Assembly: GCA_032622095.1 (NCBI GenBank)
Contig: CP136064.1
Location: 252,654,484 to 252,718,483, forward strand
DNA from: Siphonodentalium dalli
Lineage: Eukaryota; Mollusca; Scaphopoda; Gadilida; Siphonodentaliidae
DNA length: 64,000 nt
Direction: 5' to 3'
Positions 20,594 through 30,199 of this stretch are shown piece after piece; within the stretch, counting starts at the first letter, position 1, and every line of letters begins with the position of its first letter. A model generated the notes under the pieces. That model searched no databases and was not told the DNA's origin. It saw only the letters and a list, made by a program, of their open reading frames with translations. A program made the translations under genes and the position numbers.

Positions 20594-20752
20594 TACAGAA
20601 AGACTGCAACAGTATCCTGCTCAAAGTGAGACAATGGTATTGTGGATATATTTTAGTTCCCTTCTGGCTGTCGTTGCATTCTTAACGGACACATCCGATT
20701 GCTGATTTTTTGGTGGGTATATGATAAATGTACGTGATTCTATATAGTTATA

Positions 20753-20805
20753 TATCATGCAAGATTCCCATTCTTGCGACCCGGGTTCGATTCCCGGGCG
20801 GCGCA
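20753..20805 (+). pseudogene. tRNA-Gly(CCC) 3' fragment (U20)
   Basis: 53-nt fragment, 'cttgcg' subtype. Confidence 0.93.
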
Positions 20806-20915
20806 TATCTACTTTTTCAGTTAAATATGACAGGCCATAATTTAGCTGACATTTCTAATGGATTCAATTTTTAACAGAGGAATGTCATTTTAGAAAACCA
20901 CCATTATTACCATGG

Positions 20916-20987
20916 AGCAGAGTGGCGCAGTGGTAGCGTGCTGGGCCCATAACCCAGAGGTCCGAGGATCGAAACCTCGCTCTGCTA
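20916..20987 (+). tRNA. tRNA-iMet-CAT: initiator tRNA-Met(CAT) (U20)
   Basis: U20, consensus copy. Confidence 0.97.
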
Positions 20988-21275
20988 ATATTTTCGTCAA
21001 GGGGAGAGGAAGGAAGAATTATCACTTTGTTTGAAAGTAAATACAGTAAGAATGTGCGTGTGTGTTTTAATGTTTATATTAAAATATGGTTTTATTTATT
21101 ATTGCTAGCAAATTAAAAAAAACGCTTCTTAAATGAATCGTGCACATGCATTTCAAGGGAGACTCGAAATGCATGACTTGTCCAGTCTATCGTTATAAAG
21201 TTCAAAGTCGCGTTGACTTCTCGACAACAAATGTGCTAGCTGCTCAAGAAGCTAAATTTGCGTTCATATCTCGCC

Positions 21276-21346
21276 GCATCGGTGGTTCAGCGGTAGAATG
21301 CTCGCCTGCCACACGGGCGACCCGGGTTCGATTCCCGGCCGATGCA
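21276..21346 (+). tRNA. tRNA-Gly-GCC: tRNA-Gly(GCC), two changes (U20)
   Basis: Carries the same D-loop and anticodon-stem changes as U18, evidence that U18 and U20 are duplicates. Confidence 0.88.
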
Positions 21347-21507
21347 AAATAAGTTTTTTTCACTGATTTTGTTTGTGGATATCCACCTCATTTTGGACTA
21401 TGCAGTTTAATTGGGAACTTGAGAAAAACAAATTTCATTGGCACATAAATTTGTTTAAAGAAAACGGACGGACTTGCGATTCGCATTTCATCGAGCAAAA
21501 TTACTGT

Positions 21508-21591
21508 TGTCAGAAGTGGGATTCGAACCCACGCCGGGAAGACCCGACTGCGACCTGAACGCAGCGCCTTAGACCACTCGGCCATCCTGAC
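21508..21591 (-). tRNA. tRNA-Leu-CAG: tRNA-Leu(CAG) (U20)
   Basis: U20, consensus copy. Confidence 0.97.
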
Positions 21592-21750
21592 TACAGAAAG
21601 ACTGCAACAGTATCCTGCTCAAAGTGAGACAATGGTATTGTGGATATATTTTAGTTCCCTTCTGGCTGTCGTTGCATTCTTAACGCACACATCCGATTGC
21701 TGATTATTTGGTGGGTATATGATAAATGTACGTGATTCTATATAGTTATA

Positions 21751-21803
21751 TATCATGCAAGATTCCCATTCCTGCGACCCGGGTTCGATTCCCGGGTGGC
21801 GCA
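21751..21803 (+). pseudogene. tRNA-Gly(CCC) 3' fragment (U21)
   Basis: 53-nt fragment with the cctgcg and gggtggcg changes of U19. Confidence 0.93.
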
Positions 21804-21904
21804 TATCTACTTTTTCAGTTAAATATGACAGGCCATAATTTAGCTGAGATTTCTAATGGATTCAATTTTTAACAGAGGAATGTCATTTTAGAAAACCAGA
21901 GTGG

Positions 21905-21976
21905 AGCAGAGTGGCGCAGTGGTAGCGTGCTGGGCCCATAACCCAGAGGTCCGAGGATCGAAACCTCGCTCTGCTA
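21905..21976 (+). tRNA. tRNA-iMet-CAT: initiator tRNA-Met(CAT) (U21)
   Basis: U21, consensus copy, short spacer. Confidence 0.97.
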
Positions 21977-22264
21977 ATATTTTCGTCAAGGGGAGAGGAA
22001 GGAAGAATTATCACTTTGTTTGAAAGTAAATACAGTAAGAATGTGCGTGTGTGTTTTAATGTTTATATTAAAATATGGTTTTATTTATTATTGCTAGCAA
22101 ATTAAAAAAAACGCTTCTTAAATGAATCGTGCACATGCATTTCAAGGGAGACTCGAAATGCATGACTTGTCCAGTCTATCGTTATAAAGTTCAAAGTCGC
22201 GTTGACTTCTCGACAACAAATGTGCTAGCTGCTCAAGAAGCTAAATTTGCGTTCATATCTCGCC

Positions 22265-22335
22265 GCATCGGTGGTTCAGTGGTAGAATGCTCGCCTGCCA
22301 CGCGGGCGACCCGGGTTCGATTCCCGGCCGATGCA
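22265..22335 (+). tRNA. tRNA-Gly-GCC: tRNA-Gly(GCC) (U21)
   Basis: U21, consensus copy. Confidence 0.97.
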
Positions 22336-22496
22336 AAATAAGTTTTTTTCACTGATTTTGTTTGTGGATATCCACCTCATTTTGGACTATGCAGTTTAAT
22401 TGGGAACTTGAGAAAAACAAATTTCATTGGCACATAAATTTGTTTAAAGAAAACGGACGGACTTGCGATTCGCATTTCATCGAGCAAAATTACTGT

Positions 22497-22580
22497 TGTC
22501 AGAAGTGGGATTCGAACCCACGCCGGGAAGACCCGACTGCGACCTGAACGCAGCGCCTTAGACCACTCGGCCATCCTGAC
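22497..22580 (-). tRNA. tRNA-Leu-CAG: tRNA-Leu(CAG) (U21)
   Basis: U21, consensus copy. Confidence 0.97.
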
Positions 22581-22739
22581 TACAGAAAGACTGCAACAGT
22601 ATCCTGCTCAAAGTGAGACAATGGTATTGTGGATATATTTTAGTTCCCTTCTGGCTGTCGTTGCATTCTTAACGCACACATCCGATTGCTGATTATTTGG
22701 TGGGTATAGGATAAATGTACGTGATTCTATATAGTTATA

Positions 22740-22781
22740 TATCATGCAAGATTCCCATTCCTGCGACCCGGGTTCGATTCC
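22740..22781 (+). pseudogene. tRNA-Gly(CCC) internal fragment at a unit-class switch
   Basis: 42 nt, truncated at the usual 5' deletion point and again inside the 3' T-stem strand (gattcc), where the sequence jumps back to ctgatttttt of the post-Leu spacer and then runs into a full-length unit. It marks the recombination point between a deleted and a full unit. Confidence 0.92.
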
Positions 22782-22941
22782 TGATTTTTTGGTGGGTATA
22801 TGATAAATGTACGTGATTCTATATAGTTATATTATGGCTATTAAGTTTTCATAAACAGGCCTTCTTGGACATAAAACATAATTTTATATTTTGTTTTCAA
22901 ATCAGCGAAAATGCGTTATGAAGAGCACTGTTTTCATTACT

Positions 22942-23014
22942 GTCCCAGTAGCTCAGCGGATAGAGCGCTGGACTTCTAATCCAGAGGCCGTGGGTTCGAT
23001 CCCCACCTGGGATG
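22942..23014 (+). tRNA. tRNA-Arg-TCT: tRNA-Arg(TCT) (U22)
   Basis: U22, consensus gene. The 3' flank reads atattttaaaatc, shared with U23 and U24. Confidence 0.96.
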
Positions 23015-23138
23015 CACAGATATTTTAAAATCTTGGAATCAAAATTCGGTCGTCGTGCCTTGCTGACCTGCAAAGCGATTGTTGACAAACTGTTGAATAA
23101 CGAATATAATGTCTTATAAAATGGTGTATTTATCGTAA

Positions 23139-23209
23139 GCGCCGCTGGTGTAGTGGTATCATGCAAGATTCCCATTCTTGCGACCCGGGTTCGATTCCCG
23201 GGCAGCGCA
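23139..23209 (+). tRNA. tRNA-Gly-CCC: tRNA-Gly(CCC), acceptor variant (U22)
   Basis: gggcagcgca for gggcggcgca puts an A opposite C5, one acceptor-stem mismatch. Confidence 0.9.
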
Positions 23210-23319
23210 TATCTACTTTTTCAGTTAAATATGACAGGCCATAATTTAGCTGACATTTCTAATGGATTCAATTTTTAACAGAGGAATGTCATTTTAGAAA
23301 ACCACCATTATTACCATGG

Positions 23320-23391
23320 AGCAGAGTGGCGCAGTGGTAGCGTGCTGGGCCCATAACCCAGAGGTCCGAGGATCGAAACCTCGCTCTGCTA
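23320..23391 (+). tRNA. tRNA-iMet-CAT: initiator tRNA-Met(CAT) (U22)
   Basis: U22, consensus copy. Confidence 0.97.
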
Positions 23392-23679
23392 ATATTTTCG
23401 TCAAGGGGAGAGGAAGGAAGAATTATCACTTTGTTTGAAAGTAAATACAGTAAGAATGTGCGTGTGTGTTTTAATGTTTATATTAAAATATGGTTTTATT
23501 TATTATTGCTAGCAAATTAAAAAAAACGCTTCTTAAATGAATCGTGCACATGCATTTCAAGGGAGACTCGAAATGCATGACTTGTCCAGTCTATCGTTAT
23601 AAAGTTCAAAGTCGCGTTGACTTCTCGACAACAAATGTGCTAGCTGCTCAAGAAGCTAAATTTGCGTTCATATCTCGCC

Positions 23680-23750
23680 GCATCGGTGGTTCAGTGGTAG
23701 AATGCTCGCCTGCCACGCGGGCGACCCGGGTTCGAATCCCGGCCGATGCA
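23680..23750 (+). tRNA. tRNA-Gly-GCC: tRNA-Gly(GCC), T-loop variant (U22)
   Basis: ttcgaatcc for ttcgattcc changes T60 to A. This matches the common eukaryotic T-loop form, so the gene should work. Confidence 0.94.
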
Positions 23751-23911
23751 AAATAAGTTTTTTTCACTGATTTTGTTTGTGGATATCCACCTCATTTTGG
23801 ACTATGTAGTTTAATTGGGAACTTGAGAAAAACAAATTTCATTGGCACATAAATTTGTTTAAAGAAAACGGACGGACTTGCGATTCGCATTTCATCGAGC
23901 AAAATTACTGT

Positions 23912-23995
23912 TGTCAGAAGTGGGATTCGAACCCACGCCGGGAAGACCCGACTGCGACCTGAACGTAGCGCCTTAGACCACTCGGCCATCCTGAC
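23912..23995 (-). tRNA. tRNA-Leu-CAG: tRNA-Leu(CAG), anticodon-stem variant (U22)
   Basis: gaacgtagcg for gaacgcagcg puts an A-C mismatch in the middle of the anticodon stem. Confidence 0.88.
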
Positions 23996-24264
23996 TACAG
24001 AAAGACTGCAACAGTATCCTGCTCAAAGTGAGACAATGGTATTGTGGATATATTTTAGTTCCCTTCTGGCTGTCGTTGCATTCTTAACGCACACATCCGA
24101 TTGCTGATTTTTTGGTGGGTATATGATAAATGTACGTGATTCTATATAGTTATATTATGGCTATTAAGTTTTCATAAACAGGCCTTCTTGGACATAAAAC
24201 ATAATTTTATATTTTGTTTTCAAATCAGCGAAAATGCGTTATGAAGAGCACTGTTTTCATTACT

Positions 24265-24337
24265 GTCCCAGTAGCTCAGCGGATAGAGCGCTGGACTTCT
24301 AATCCAGAGGCCGTGGGTTCGATCCCCACCTGGGATG
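24265..24337 (+). tRNA. tRNA-Arg-TCT: tRNA-Arg(TCT) (U23)
   Basis: U23, consensus copy. Confidence 0.96.
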
Positions 24338-24461
24338 CACAGATATTTTAAAATCTTGGAATCAAAATTCGGTCGTCGTGCCTTGCTGACCTGCAAAGCG
24401 ATTGTTGACAAACTGTTGAATAACGAATATAATGTCTTATAAAATGGTGTATTTATCGTAA

Positions 24462-24532
24462 GCGCCGCTGGTGTAGTGGTATCATGCAAGATTCCCATTC
24501 TTGCGACCCGGGTTCGATTCCCGGGCGGCGCA
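24462..24532 (+). tRNA. tRNA-Gly-CCC: tRNA-Gly(CCC) (U23)
   Basis: U23, consensus copy. Confidence 0.96.
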
Positions 24533-24642
24533 TATCTACTTTTTCAGTTAAATATGACAGGCCATAATTTAGCTGACATTTCTAATGGATTCAATTTTTA
24601 ACAGAGGAATGTCATTTTAGAAAACCACCATTATTACCATGG

Positions 24643-24714
24643 AGCAGAGTGGCGCAGTGGTAGCGTGCTGGGCCCTTAACCCAGAGGTCCGAGGATCGAA
24701 ACCTCGCTCTGCTA
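24643..24714 (+). tRNA. initiator-type tRNA with anticodon CTT (U23)
   Basis: The body is the initiator tRNA consensus (A1:U72, three G-C pairs next to the anticodon, AUCGAAA loop), but cccttaaccc replaces cccataaccc. The anticodon is therefore CTT, complementary to the Lys codon AAG. Methionyl-tRNA synthetase depends strongly on the CAU anticodon, so charging with Met is unlikely. Probably a non-functional copy; the alternative is initiation at AAG or mischarging. Confidence 0.88.
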
Positions 24715-25002
24715 ATATTTTCGTCAAGGGGAGAGGAAGGAAGAATTATCACTTTGTTTGAAAGTAAATACAGTAAGAATGTGCGTGTGTGTTTTAATGT
24801 TTATATTAAAATATGGTTTTATTTATTATTGCTAGCAAATTTTAAAAAACGCTTCTTAAATGAATCGTGCACATGCATTTCAAGGGAGACTCGAAATGCA
24901 TGACTTGTCCAGTCTATCGTTATAAAGTTCAAAGTCGCGTTGACTTCTCGACAATAAATGTGCTAGCTGCTCAAGAAGCTAAATTTGCGTTCATATCTCG
25001 CC

Positions 25003-25073
25003 GCATCGGTGGTTCAGTGGTAGAATGTTCGCCTGCCACGCGGGCGACCCGGGTTCGATTCCCGGCCGATGCA
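25003..25073 (+). tRNA. tRNA-Gly-GCC: tRNA-Gly(GCC) (U23)
   Basis: gaatgttcgcc: C27 to T gives a U-G pair at the base of the anticodon stem. Should be tolerated. Confidence 0.94.
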
Positions 25074-25234
25074 AAATAAGTTTTTTTCACTGATTTTGTT
25101 TGTGGATATCCACCTCATTTTGGACTATGCAGTTTAATTGGGAACTTGAGAAAAACAAATTTCATTGGCACATAAATTTGTTTAAAGAAAACGGACGGAC
25201 TTGCGATTCGCATTTCATCGAGCAAAATTACTGT

Positions 25235-25318
25235 TGTCAGAAGTGGTATTCGAACCCACGCCGGGAAGACCCGACTGCGACCTGAACGCAGCGCCTTAGA
25301 CCACTCGGCCATCCTGAC
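25235..25318 (-). tRNA. tRNA-Leu-CAG: tRNA-Leu(CAG), T-stem variant (U23)
   Basis: gtggtattcg for gtgggattcg breaks the top T-stem pair and hits the B box. Confidence 0.86.
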
Positions 25319-25589
25319 TACATAAAGACTGCAACAGTATCCTGCTCAAAGTGAGACAATGGTATTGTGGATATATTTTAGTTCCCTTCTGGCTGTCGTT
25401 GCATTCTTAACGCACACATCCGATTGCTGATTTTTTGGTGGGTATATATGATAAATGTACGTGATTCTATATAGTTATATTATGGCTATTAAGTTTTCAT
25501 AAACAGGCCTTCTTGGACATAAAACATAATTTTATATTTTGTTTTCAAATCAGCGAAAATGCGTTATGAAGAGCACTGTTTTCATTACT

Positions 25590-25662
25590 GTCCCAGTAGC
25601 TCAGCGGATAGAGCGCTGGACTTCTAATCCAGAGGCCGTGGGTTCGATCCCCACCTGGGATG
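25590..25662 (+). tRNA. tRNA-Arg-TCT: tRNA-Arg(TCT) (U24)
   Basis: U24, consensus copy. Confidence 0.96.
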
Positions 25663-25786
25663 CACAGATATTTTAAAATCTTGGAATCAAAATTCGGTCG
25701 TCGTGCCTTGCTGACCTGCAAAGCGATTGTTGACAAACTGTTGAATAACGAATATAATGTCTTATAAAATGGTGTATTTATCGTAA

Positions 25787-25857
25787 GCGCCGCTGGTGTA
25801 GTGGTATCATGCAAGATTCCCATTCTTGCGACCCGGGTTCGATTCCCGGGCGGCGCA
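25787..25857 (+). tRNA. tRNA-Gly-CCC: tRNA-Gly(CCC) (U24)
   Basis: U24, consensus copy. Confidence 0.96.
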
Positions 25858-25967
25858 TATCTACTTTTTCAGTTAAATATGACAGGCCATAATTTAGCTG
25901 ACATTTCTAATGGATTCAATTTTTAACAGAGGAATGTCATTTTAGAAAACCACCATTATTACCATGG

Positions 25968-26039
25968 AGCAGAGTGGCGCAGTGGTAGCGTGCTGGGCCC
26001 ATAACCCAGAGGTCCGAGGATCGAAACCTCGCTCTGCTA
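25968..26039 (+). tRNA. tRNA-iMet-CAT: initiator tRNA-Met(CAT) (U24)
   Basis: U24, consensus copy. Confidence 0.97.
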
Positions 26040-26327
26040 ATATTTTCGTCAAGGGGAGAGGAAGGAAGAATTATCACTTTGTTTGAAAGTAAATACAGTA
26101 AGAATGTGCGTGTGTGTTTTAATGTTTATATTAAAATATGGTTTTATTTATTATTGCTAGCAAATTTTAAAAAACGCTTCTTAAATGAATCGTGCACATG
26201 CATTTCAAGGGAGACTCGAAATGCATGACTTGTCCAGTCTATCGTTATAAAGTTCAAAGTCGCGTTGACTTCTCGACAACAAATGTGCTAGCTGCTCAAG
26301 AAGCTAAATTTGCGTTCATATCTCGCC

Positions 26328-26398
26328 GCATCGGTGGTTCAGTGGTAGAATGCTCGCCTGCCACGCGGGCGACCCGGGTTCGATTCCCGGCCGATGCA
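26328..26398 (+). tRNA. tRNA-Gly-GCC: tRNA-Gly(GCC) (U24)
   Basis: U24, consensus copy. Confidence 0.97.
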
Positions 26399-26559
26399 AA
26401 ATAAGTTTTTTTCACTGATTTTGTTTGTGGATATCCACCTCATTTTGGACTATGCAGTTTAATTGGGAACTTGAGAAAAACAAATTTCATTGGCACATAA
26501 ATTTGTTTAAAGAAAACGGACGGACTTGCGATTCGCATTTCATCGAGCAAAATTACTGT

Positions 26560-26643
26560 TGTCAGAAGTGGGATTCGAACCCACGCCGGGAAAACCCGAC
26601 TGCGACCTGAACGCAGCGCCTTAGACCACTCGGCCATCCTGAC
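26560..26643 (-). tRNA. tRNA-Leu-CAG: tRNA-Leu(CAG) (U24)
   Basis: One change in the long variable arm (ggaaaacccg), expected to be mild. Confidence 0.94.
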
Positions 26644-26921
26644 TACAGAAAGACTGCAACAGTATCCTGCTCAAAGTGAGACAATGGTATTGTGGATATA
26701 TTTTAGTTCCCTTCTGGCTGTCGTTGCATTCTTAACGCACACATCCGATTGCTGATTTTTTGGTGGGTATATGATAAATGTACGTGATTCTATATAGTTA
26801 TATTATGGCTATTAAGTTTTCATAAACAGGCCTTCTTGGACATAAAACATAATTTTATATTTTGTTTTCAAATCAGCGAAAATGCGTTATGAAGAGCACT
26901 GTTTTCATTACTGTCCCAGTA

Positions 26922-27189
26922 AGTTTATTGTTAACCTCCTCAATTTAGGAGAGCATATATACAAATGACAATTATATACAAGTTACATAAATATGCATGC
27001 AAATGTAATACTAGTCACAATATTAATATAACAGTGTTTATGCCATGTCACACGCATGCGGCCAGGTCTGATATTTTCAAATTCCATGTGTTAAGGTGGT
27101 CGGTGATAATCTAATATAGAAATGCCAGTTGTCAACAACAAAGCAAAAAAAACAAAACAAAAAACAAAAAAACAAAAAACAAAACCTGA
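26922..27189. other. non-array DNA left of the LINE
   Basis: The array stops 9 nt into an Arg gene, and unrelated AT-rich DNA follows. It holds an A-rich stretch (27138-27184, runs of aaaaacaaaa) and no convincing gene. It could belong to the 3' region of the minus-strand LINE or to older flanking DNA; I cannot tell. Confidence 0.5.
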
Positions 27190-27191
27190 TT

Positions 27192-27490
27192 AGCAATATC
27201 ACATGCGTGTGATTTAGCGAAATAAAATTTCCGAATAAAATATTTATTGCAGATCAAAGTTGAGTATTGGAACTTTCGAATGTGAGTCGTCATATTAACT
27301 TGTCGAGTGAAAGTTGATGAGCGTTTCTGGAAATAAATTAGCAAAATCACATGCGTGTGATCGAGCGAAATAAAACTTCCAAATAAAATATTTAGTCAAC
27401 ATCAAAGTTGAGTATAAGAAATTGAGAATGTGTTTCGTCATATCACCGTATCGAGTGAAATTAGACAAAGATTTCAGACATATAATTCAG
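27192..27490. repeat. two degenerate direct repeats of about 150 bp
   Basis: Copy 1 begins gcaatatcacatgcgtgtga (27192), copy 2 gcaaaatcacatgcgtgtga (about 27341). Both continue through gcgaaataaaa, aataaaatattta, atcaaagttgagtat and tcgagtgaaa in the same order with scattered differences. Each starts with the palindrome tcacatgcgtgtga. No coding content. Confidence 0.75.
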
Positions 27491-27754
27491 AAAGTAGCAT
27501 GAAAATGGCCTATTTAAGACATATGTCAGGTATAATGTGAATGTGCGTGTATGATGGATACTATGTAACACGCAAATGGCCCAGCTGCATGAAAACAGTT
27601 TTGATGTGACAATAGGCGTGTTGCCGATTGCTGGTGATCATGCATTAATTATCTTTGAACCATCGACCACAATGTATGTGTGTATATATAGAGGTTTCTT
27701 GTGTGAATCATTATAGCAAAAACAAATTATTTATAGATAGCTTCGAATTGTCCA

Positions 27755-30199
27755 TCAGCCGAGTCCATCGGGTGTAGATCGTAGAACGTTGACAGCCTTG
27801 CTCGCATGCAGAAGGAATGTTGCGGTCGAGTCGACGATGAAATCCAGAGGAAAATCCGATATATTTAATATGTTACATCTTGAACCTAAAAGCATGGCAC
27901 ACAAGTCGTCAACGGTAAGCGAAGCCATGAACATGTATATTGGAATTCCGAATCTATTCGTTATGAAATCCCAGTATATGTTTCGCGCATGAATCAATAT
28001 GCCCGATTGACACGAGAACATGATATGTGTTATTTCACTGTTAAAGCGAACAGAGCAAAGGTTACAGAGAGTATTGTTGTTGAATGCTGTCCTATTCAGT
28101 AACCGGCACAAGTTGACATATTTGGATGATAAATGTGCTTGGGCGTGTACTCGAGTCCATATTGACCAACAGTCTAATGGATTATGGTGAACTTTTGATA
28201 GAACAATTAAATTTGGATCAGAATGTACAGCACAACGCCATGAGTTAATATAATAATTTTGCACAGCTGTTTTAGCAATCCTCTTCCACACTTCTTTTGC
28301 TGGGAACAGACCTTCATCGAGATATTCTAGGAGATAACATTTTAGATTGTATTTTGCGAGAATTTGAAATATATCATGAACATAGCCGGAAGATGATCTT
28401 CTAAACAGACGTTGCTGGTGCGCTTTGAGTAGGAACAGTCTCAGAGGAGTTTGGTGGTGAAGTGGTAAATGGATAAGGTTTCCAAGAAAGCATAATTTTC
28501 GGGTATGAATTTCCTGTTCAATGGGCATCAATCCAAGTAATCCAAGGGACAGTCTAGTGCTTGCCCTTTTCGGTAGTGACTGGATACTCTTGATACATGT
28601 TCGGAGTGATCTTTCCATTATCATGAGACCAGAGGTATATTGCATGGGTAAGTGTTCGCATCCGTATAATGCTTTCGGCAGAACAACACATTTTAGGATC
28701 TGCCTCAGTGAAACAGGAGTCAAAGATGCAGTTAACTGTCTCTTAGCAATTGAGAAAAATGTTTTGCGCATTTTCAGAGAAACTAAGTGTCCATGTGATT
28801 TTCCTGTAGCGAATTTATCTTGTACAATTCCTAAGTGCGTGCTCTCTGTTTTCTCTGGAATGGTGTTCGGGCCTAAATGCCATGTTCTGTGAGCTTTGGA
28901 GTGGCCACTTTTTGACTCGTTAAATACAATAATGTTGCTTTTAGTACAAGAGAAAGAAAATCGCCACCTGATGCTGTATTGATAACACGTGTCGATTAAA
29001 CTGTCGAGGCCAATTTTAGAGAGGGATATAAGTGTTATATCGTCCGCCGTAGTAGGTGCCGCGCATGGAATATTATTTATGGAGAGTCCCATTCGTGTGG
29101 TCGTTAGGATTTCAAGAAGGTCATTTATGTACACTAAGTAGCAAAAAGGTGAGAGGATACCTCCTTGACTTGTTCCTTGGCTAATCACAAAGGAGTTTGA
29201 CAGACATCCGTTATAACGAACTTGGCTTGTGATGTCACTGTATATGCACTGTAACATGCAAATGGCTTTTCTTGAAAAACCAAGGCGAAGAAACTTGAAT
29301 AACAGTCCGGTGTGCCATACTTTGTCGAAAGCTTTTTTAGAGTCTAAAAATGCAACATAAAGTTTGGAACTGTTTTCATGTGCGTACGATATGGCCTCTT
29401 GAAGGACGAAAGTTGTCATGTTACAGCCTACCCTAGATTGAAATCCATTCTGAAGGTCATGTGGGAATGCAGCCAGTATGTCACTATCCATGAATCGTTT
29501 GAGAAGTATGGCTTCAAATATTTTGTATACCACGGGTAGTAATGATATCGCTCGGTAACTGTCCGGGAGAGTTGCAGGTTTAGGTTCTCCCTTGTATAAT
29601 GGCACGATAATACCCGCTTTAAACGTCTCTGGAATATATTCAAAATCTAGAAATGCGTTGAACAACTTGCACAAACATAATAACAAGAGATCCGTTCCAT
29701 GTCGCACGTGTTCGTTGGTTATACCATCATGACCGCTTGCTTTGCCAGATTTTAGTTTCCTTATAACATTTTCAATTTCAGCCGAAGTTATGGGAATTCC
29801 AAACAAAGGACATGTTTTATGCCCGCTTTTCAAACATTCAGATACTTCCCTCTCTACATAGGCTTCAAATAACGTGTCTTCGTGTGCTGGGGAACTGTAC
29901 AGGTCTTCGAAATATGCGGCCCAGCCAGAAAGAATGTCAGCATGGTTTCTACAGACCTGACCGCTGAATTCCATAGCAGAACAGATTGCCGGTGATGCTC
30001 CTTTTTGTGGTCGCAATGAACGCCAGAATAACTTATGGTTGTTTCTTGCATGTGACTCAAGTGTGTAGCTTAAGTTTCCTTGGTAATTTCGAACTGCATG
30101 CCTATATATGTACCCGCCTAAAATCACGCTTTGCTTGTTTGTGATCCACATACGTCCGTTTGCATGTGCTACGTGGCTTGCCGTCTTCTGACCACGCAC
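27755..30199 (-). CDS. LINE ORF2, reverse transcriptase part
   Basis: An open frame of 814 codons; about the first 29 residues are out-of-frame read-through before the true frame enters near 30112. Reverse transcriptase motifs appear in order: SGKASGHDGI (151-160), a YRAISLLPVVYKIFEAIL block (215-232), FLDSKKAFDKVWH with the motif A Asp (284-296), QGTSQGGILSP (341-351) and the motif C TADD (384-387), where the usual Y or F before ADD is T. A C-terminal CX2CX9HX4C cluster lies near 712-730, as in many LINEs. Such an enzyme copies its own RNA at nicked DNA (target-primed reverse transcription). The Tyr/Phe-to-Thr change next to the catalytic Asp pair and the upstream frameshifts suggest this copy is dead. 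Confidence 0.92.
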   Translation of the reverse strand: MRGQKTASHVAHANGRMWITNKQSVILGGYIYRHAVRNYQGNLSYTLESHARNNHKLFWRSLRPQKGASPAICSAMEFSGQVCRNHADILSGWAAYFEDLYSSPAHEDTLFEAYVEREVSECLKSGHKTCPLFGIPITSAEIENVIRKLKSGKASGHDGITNEHVRHGTDLLLLCLCKLFNAFLDFEYIPETFKAGIIVPLYKGEPKPATLPDSYRAISLLPVVYKIFEAILLKRFMDSDILAAFPHDLQNGFQSRVGCNMTTFVLQEAISYAHENSSKLYVAFLDSKKAFDKVWHTGLLFKFLRLGFSRKAICMLQCIYSDITSQVRYNGCLSNSFVISQGTSQGGILSPFCYLVYINDLLEILTTTRMGLSINNIPCAAPTTADDITLISLSKIGLDSLIDTCYQYSIRWRFSFSCTKSNIIVFNESKSGHSKAHRTWHLGPNTIPEKTESTHLGIVQDKFATGKSHGHLVSLKMRKTFFSIAKRQLTASLTPVSLRQILKCVVLPKALYGCEHLPMQYTSGLMIMERSLRTCIKSIQSLPKRASTRLSLGLLGLMPIEQEIHTRKLCFLGNLIHLPLHHQTPLRLFLLKAHQQRLFRRSSSGYVHDIFQILAKYNLKCYLLEYLDEGLFPAKEVWKRIAKTAVQNYYINSWRCAVHSDPNLIVLSKVHHNPLDCWSIWTRVHAQAHLSSKYVNLCRLLNRTAFNNNTLCNLCSVRFNSEITHIMFSCQSGILIHARNIYWDFITNRFGIPIYMFMASLTVDDLCAMLLGSRCNILNISDFPLDFIVDSTATFLLHASKAVNVLRSTPDGLG

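Larger units (their letters stand above)
15428..26921. repeat. tDNA tandem array block B (U15-U24)
   Basis: It starts with a 105-bp remnant of a pre-Leu spacer (15428-15532), in which the whole Leu gene is deleted between two ctgt motifs. U15 is full length except for its Leu. U16 has the 841-bp period. U17-U21 are 989-1,000 bp deleted units with a dimer duplication. U22-U24 are full units with periods of 1,323-1,325 bp. The block ends 9 nt into an Arg gene (gtcccagta at 26913-26921), where unrelated DNA begins. Confidence 0.97.

Noticed and set aside
1565-22781. Regular direct repeats that might suggest a CRISPR-like or phage att array
   Set aside because: The repeats are whole eukaryotic tRNA units with conserved spacers; there are no unique spacers and no cas genes.
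28521-28892. 123-codon plus-strand frame
   Set aside because: It lies wholly antisense to the reverse transcriptase ORF, which shows clear family motifs.
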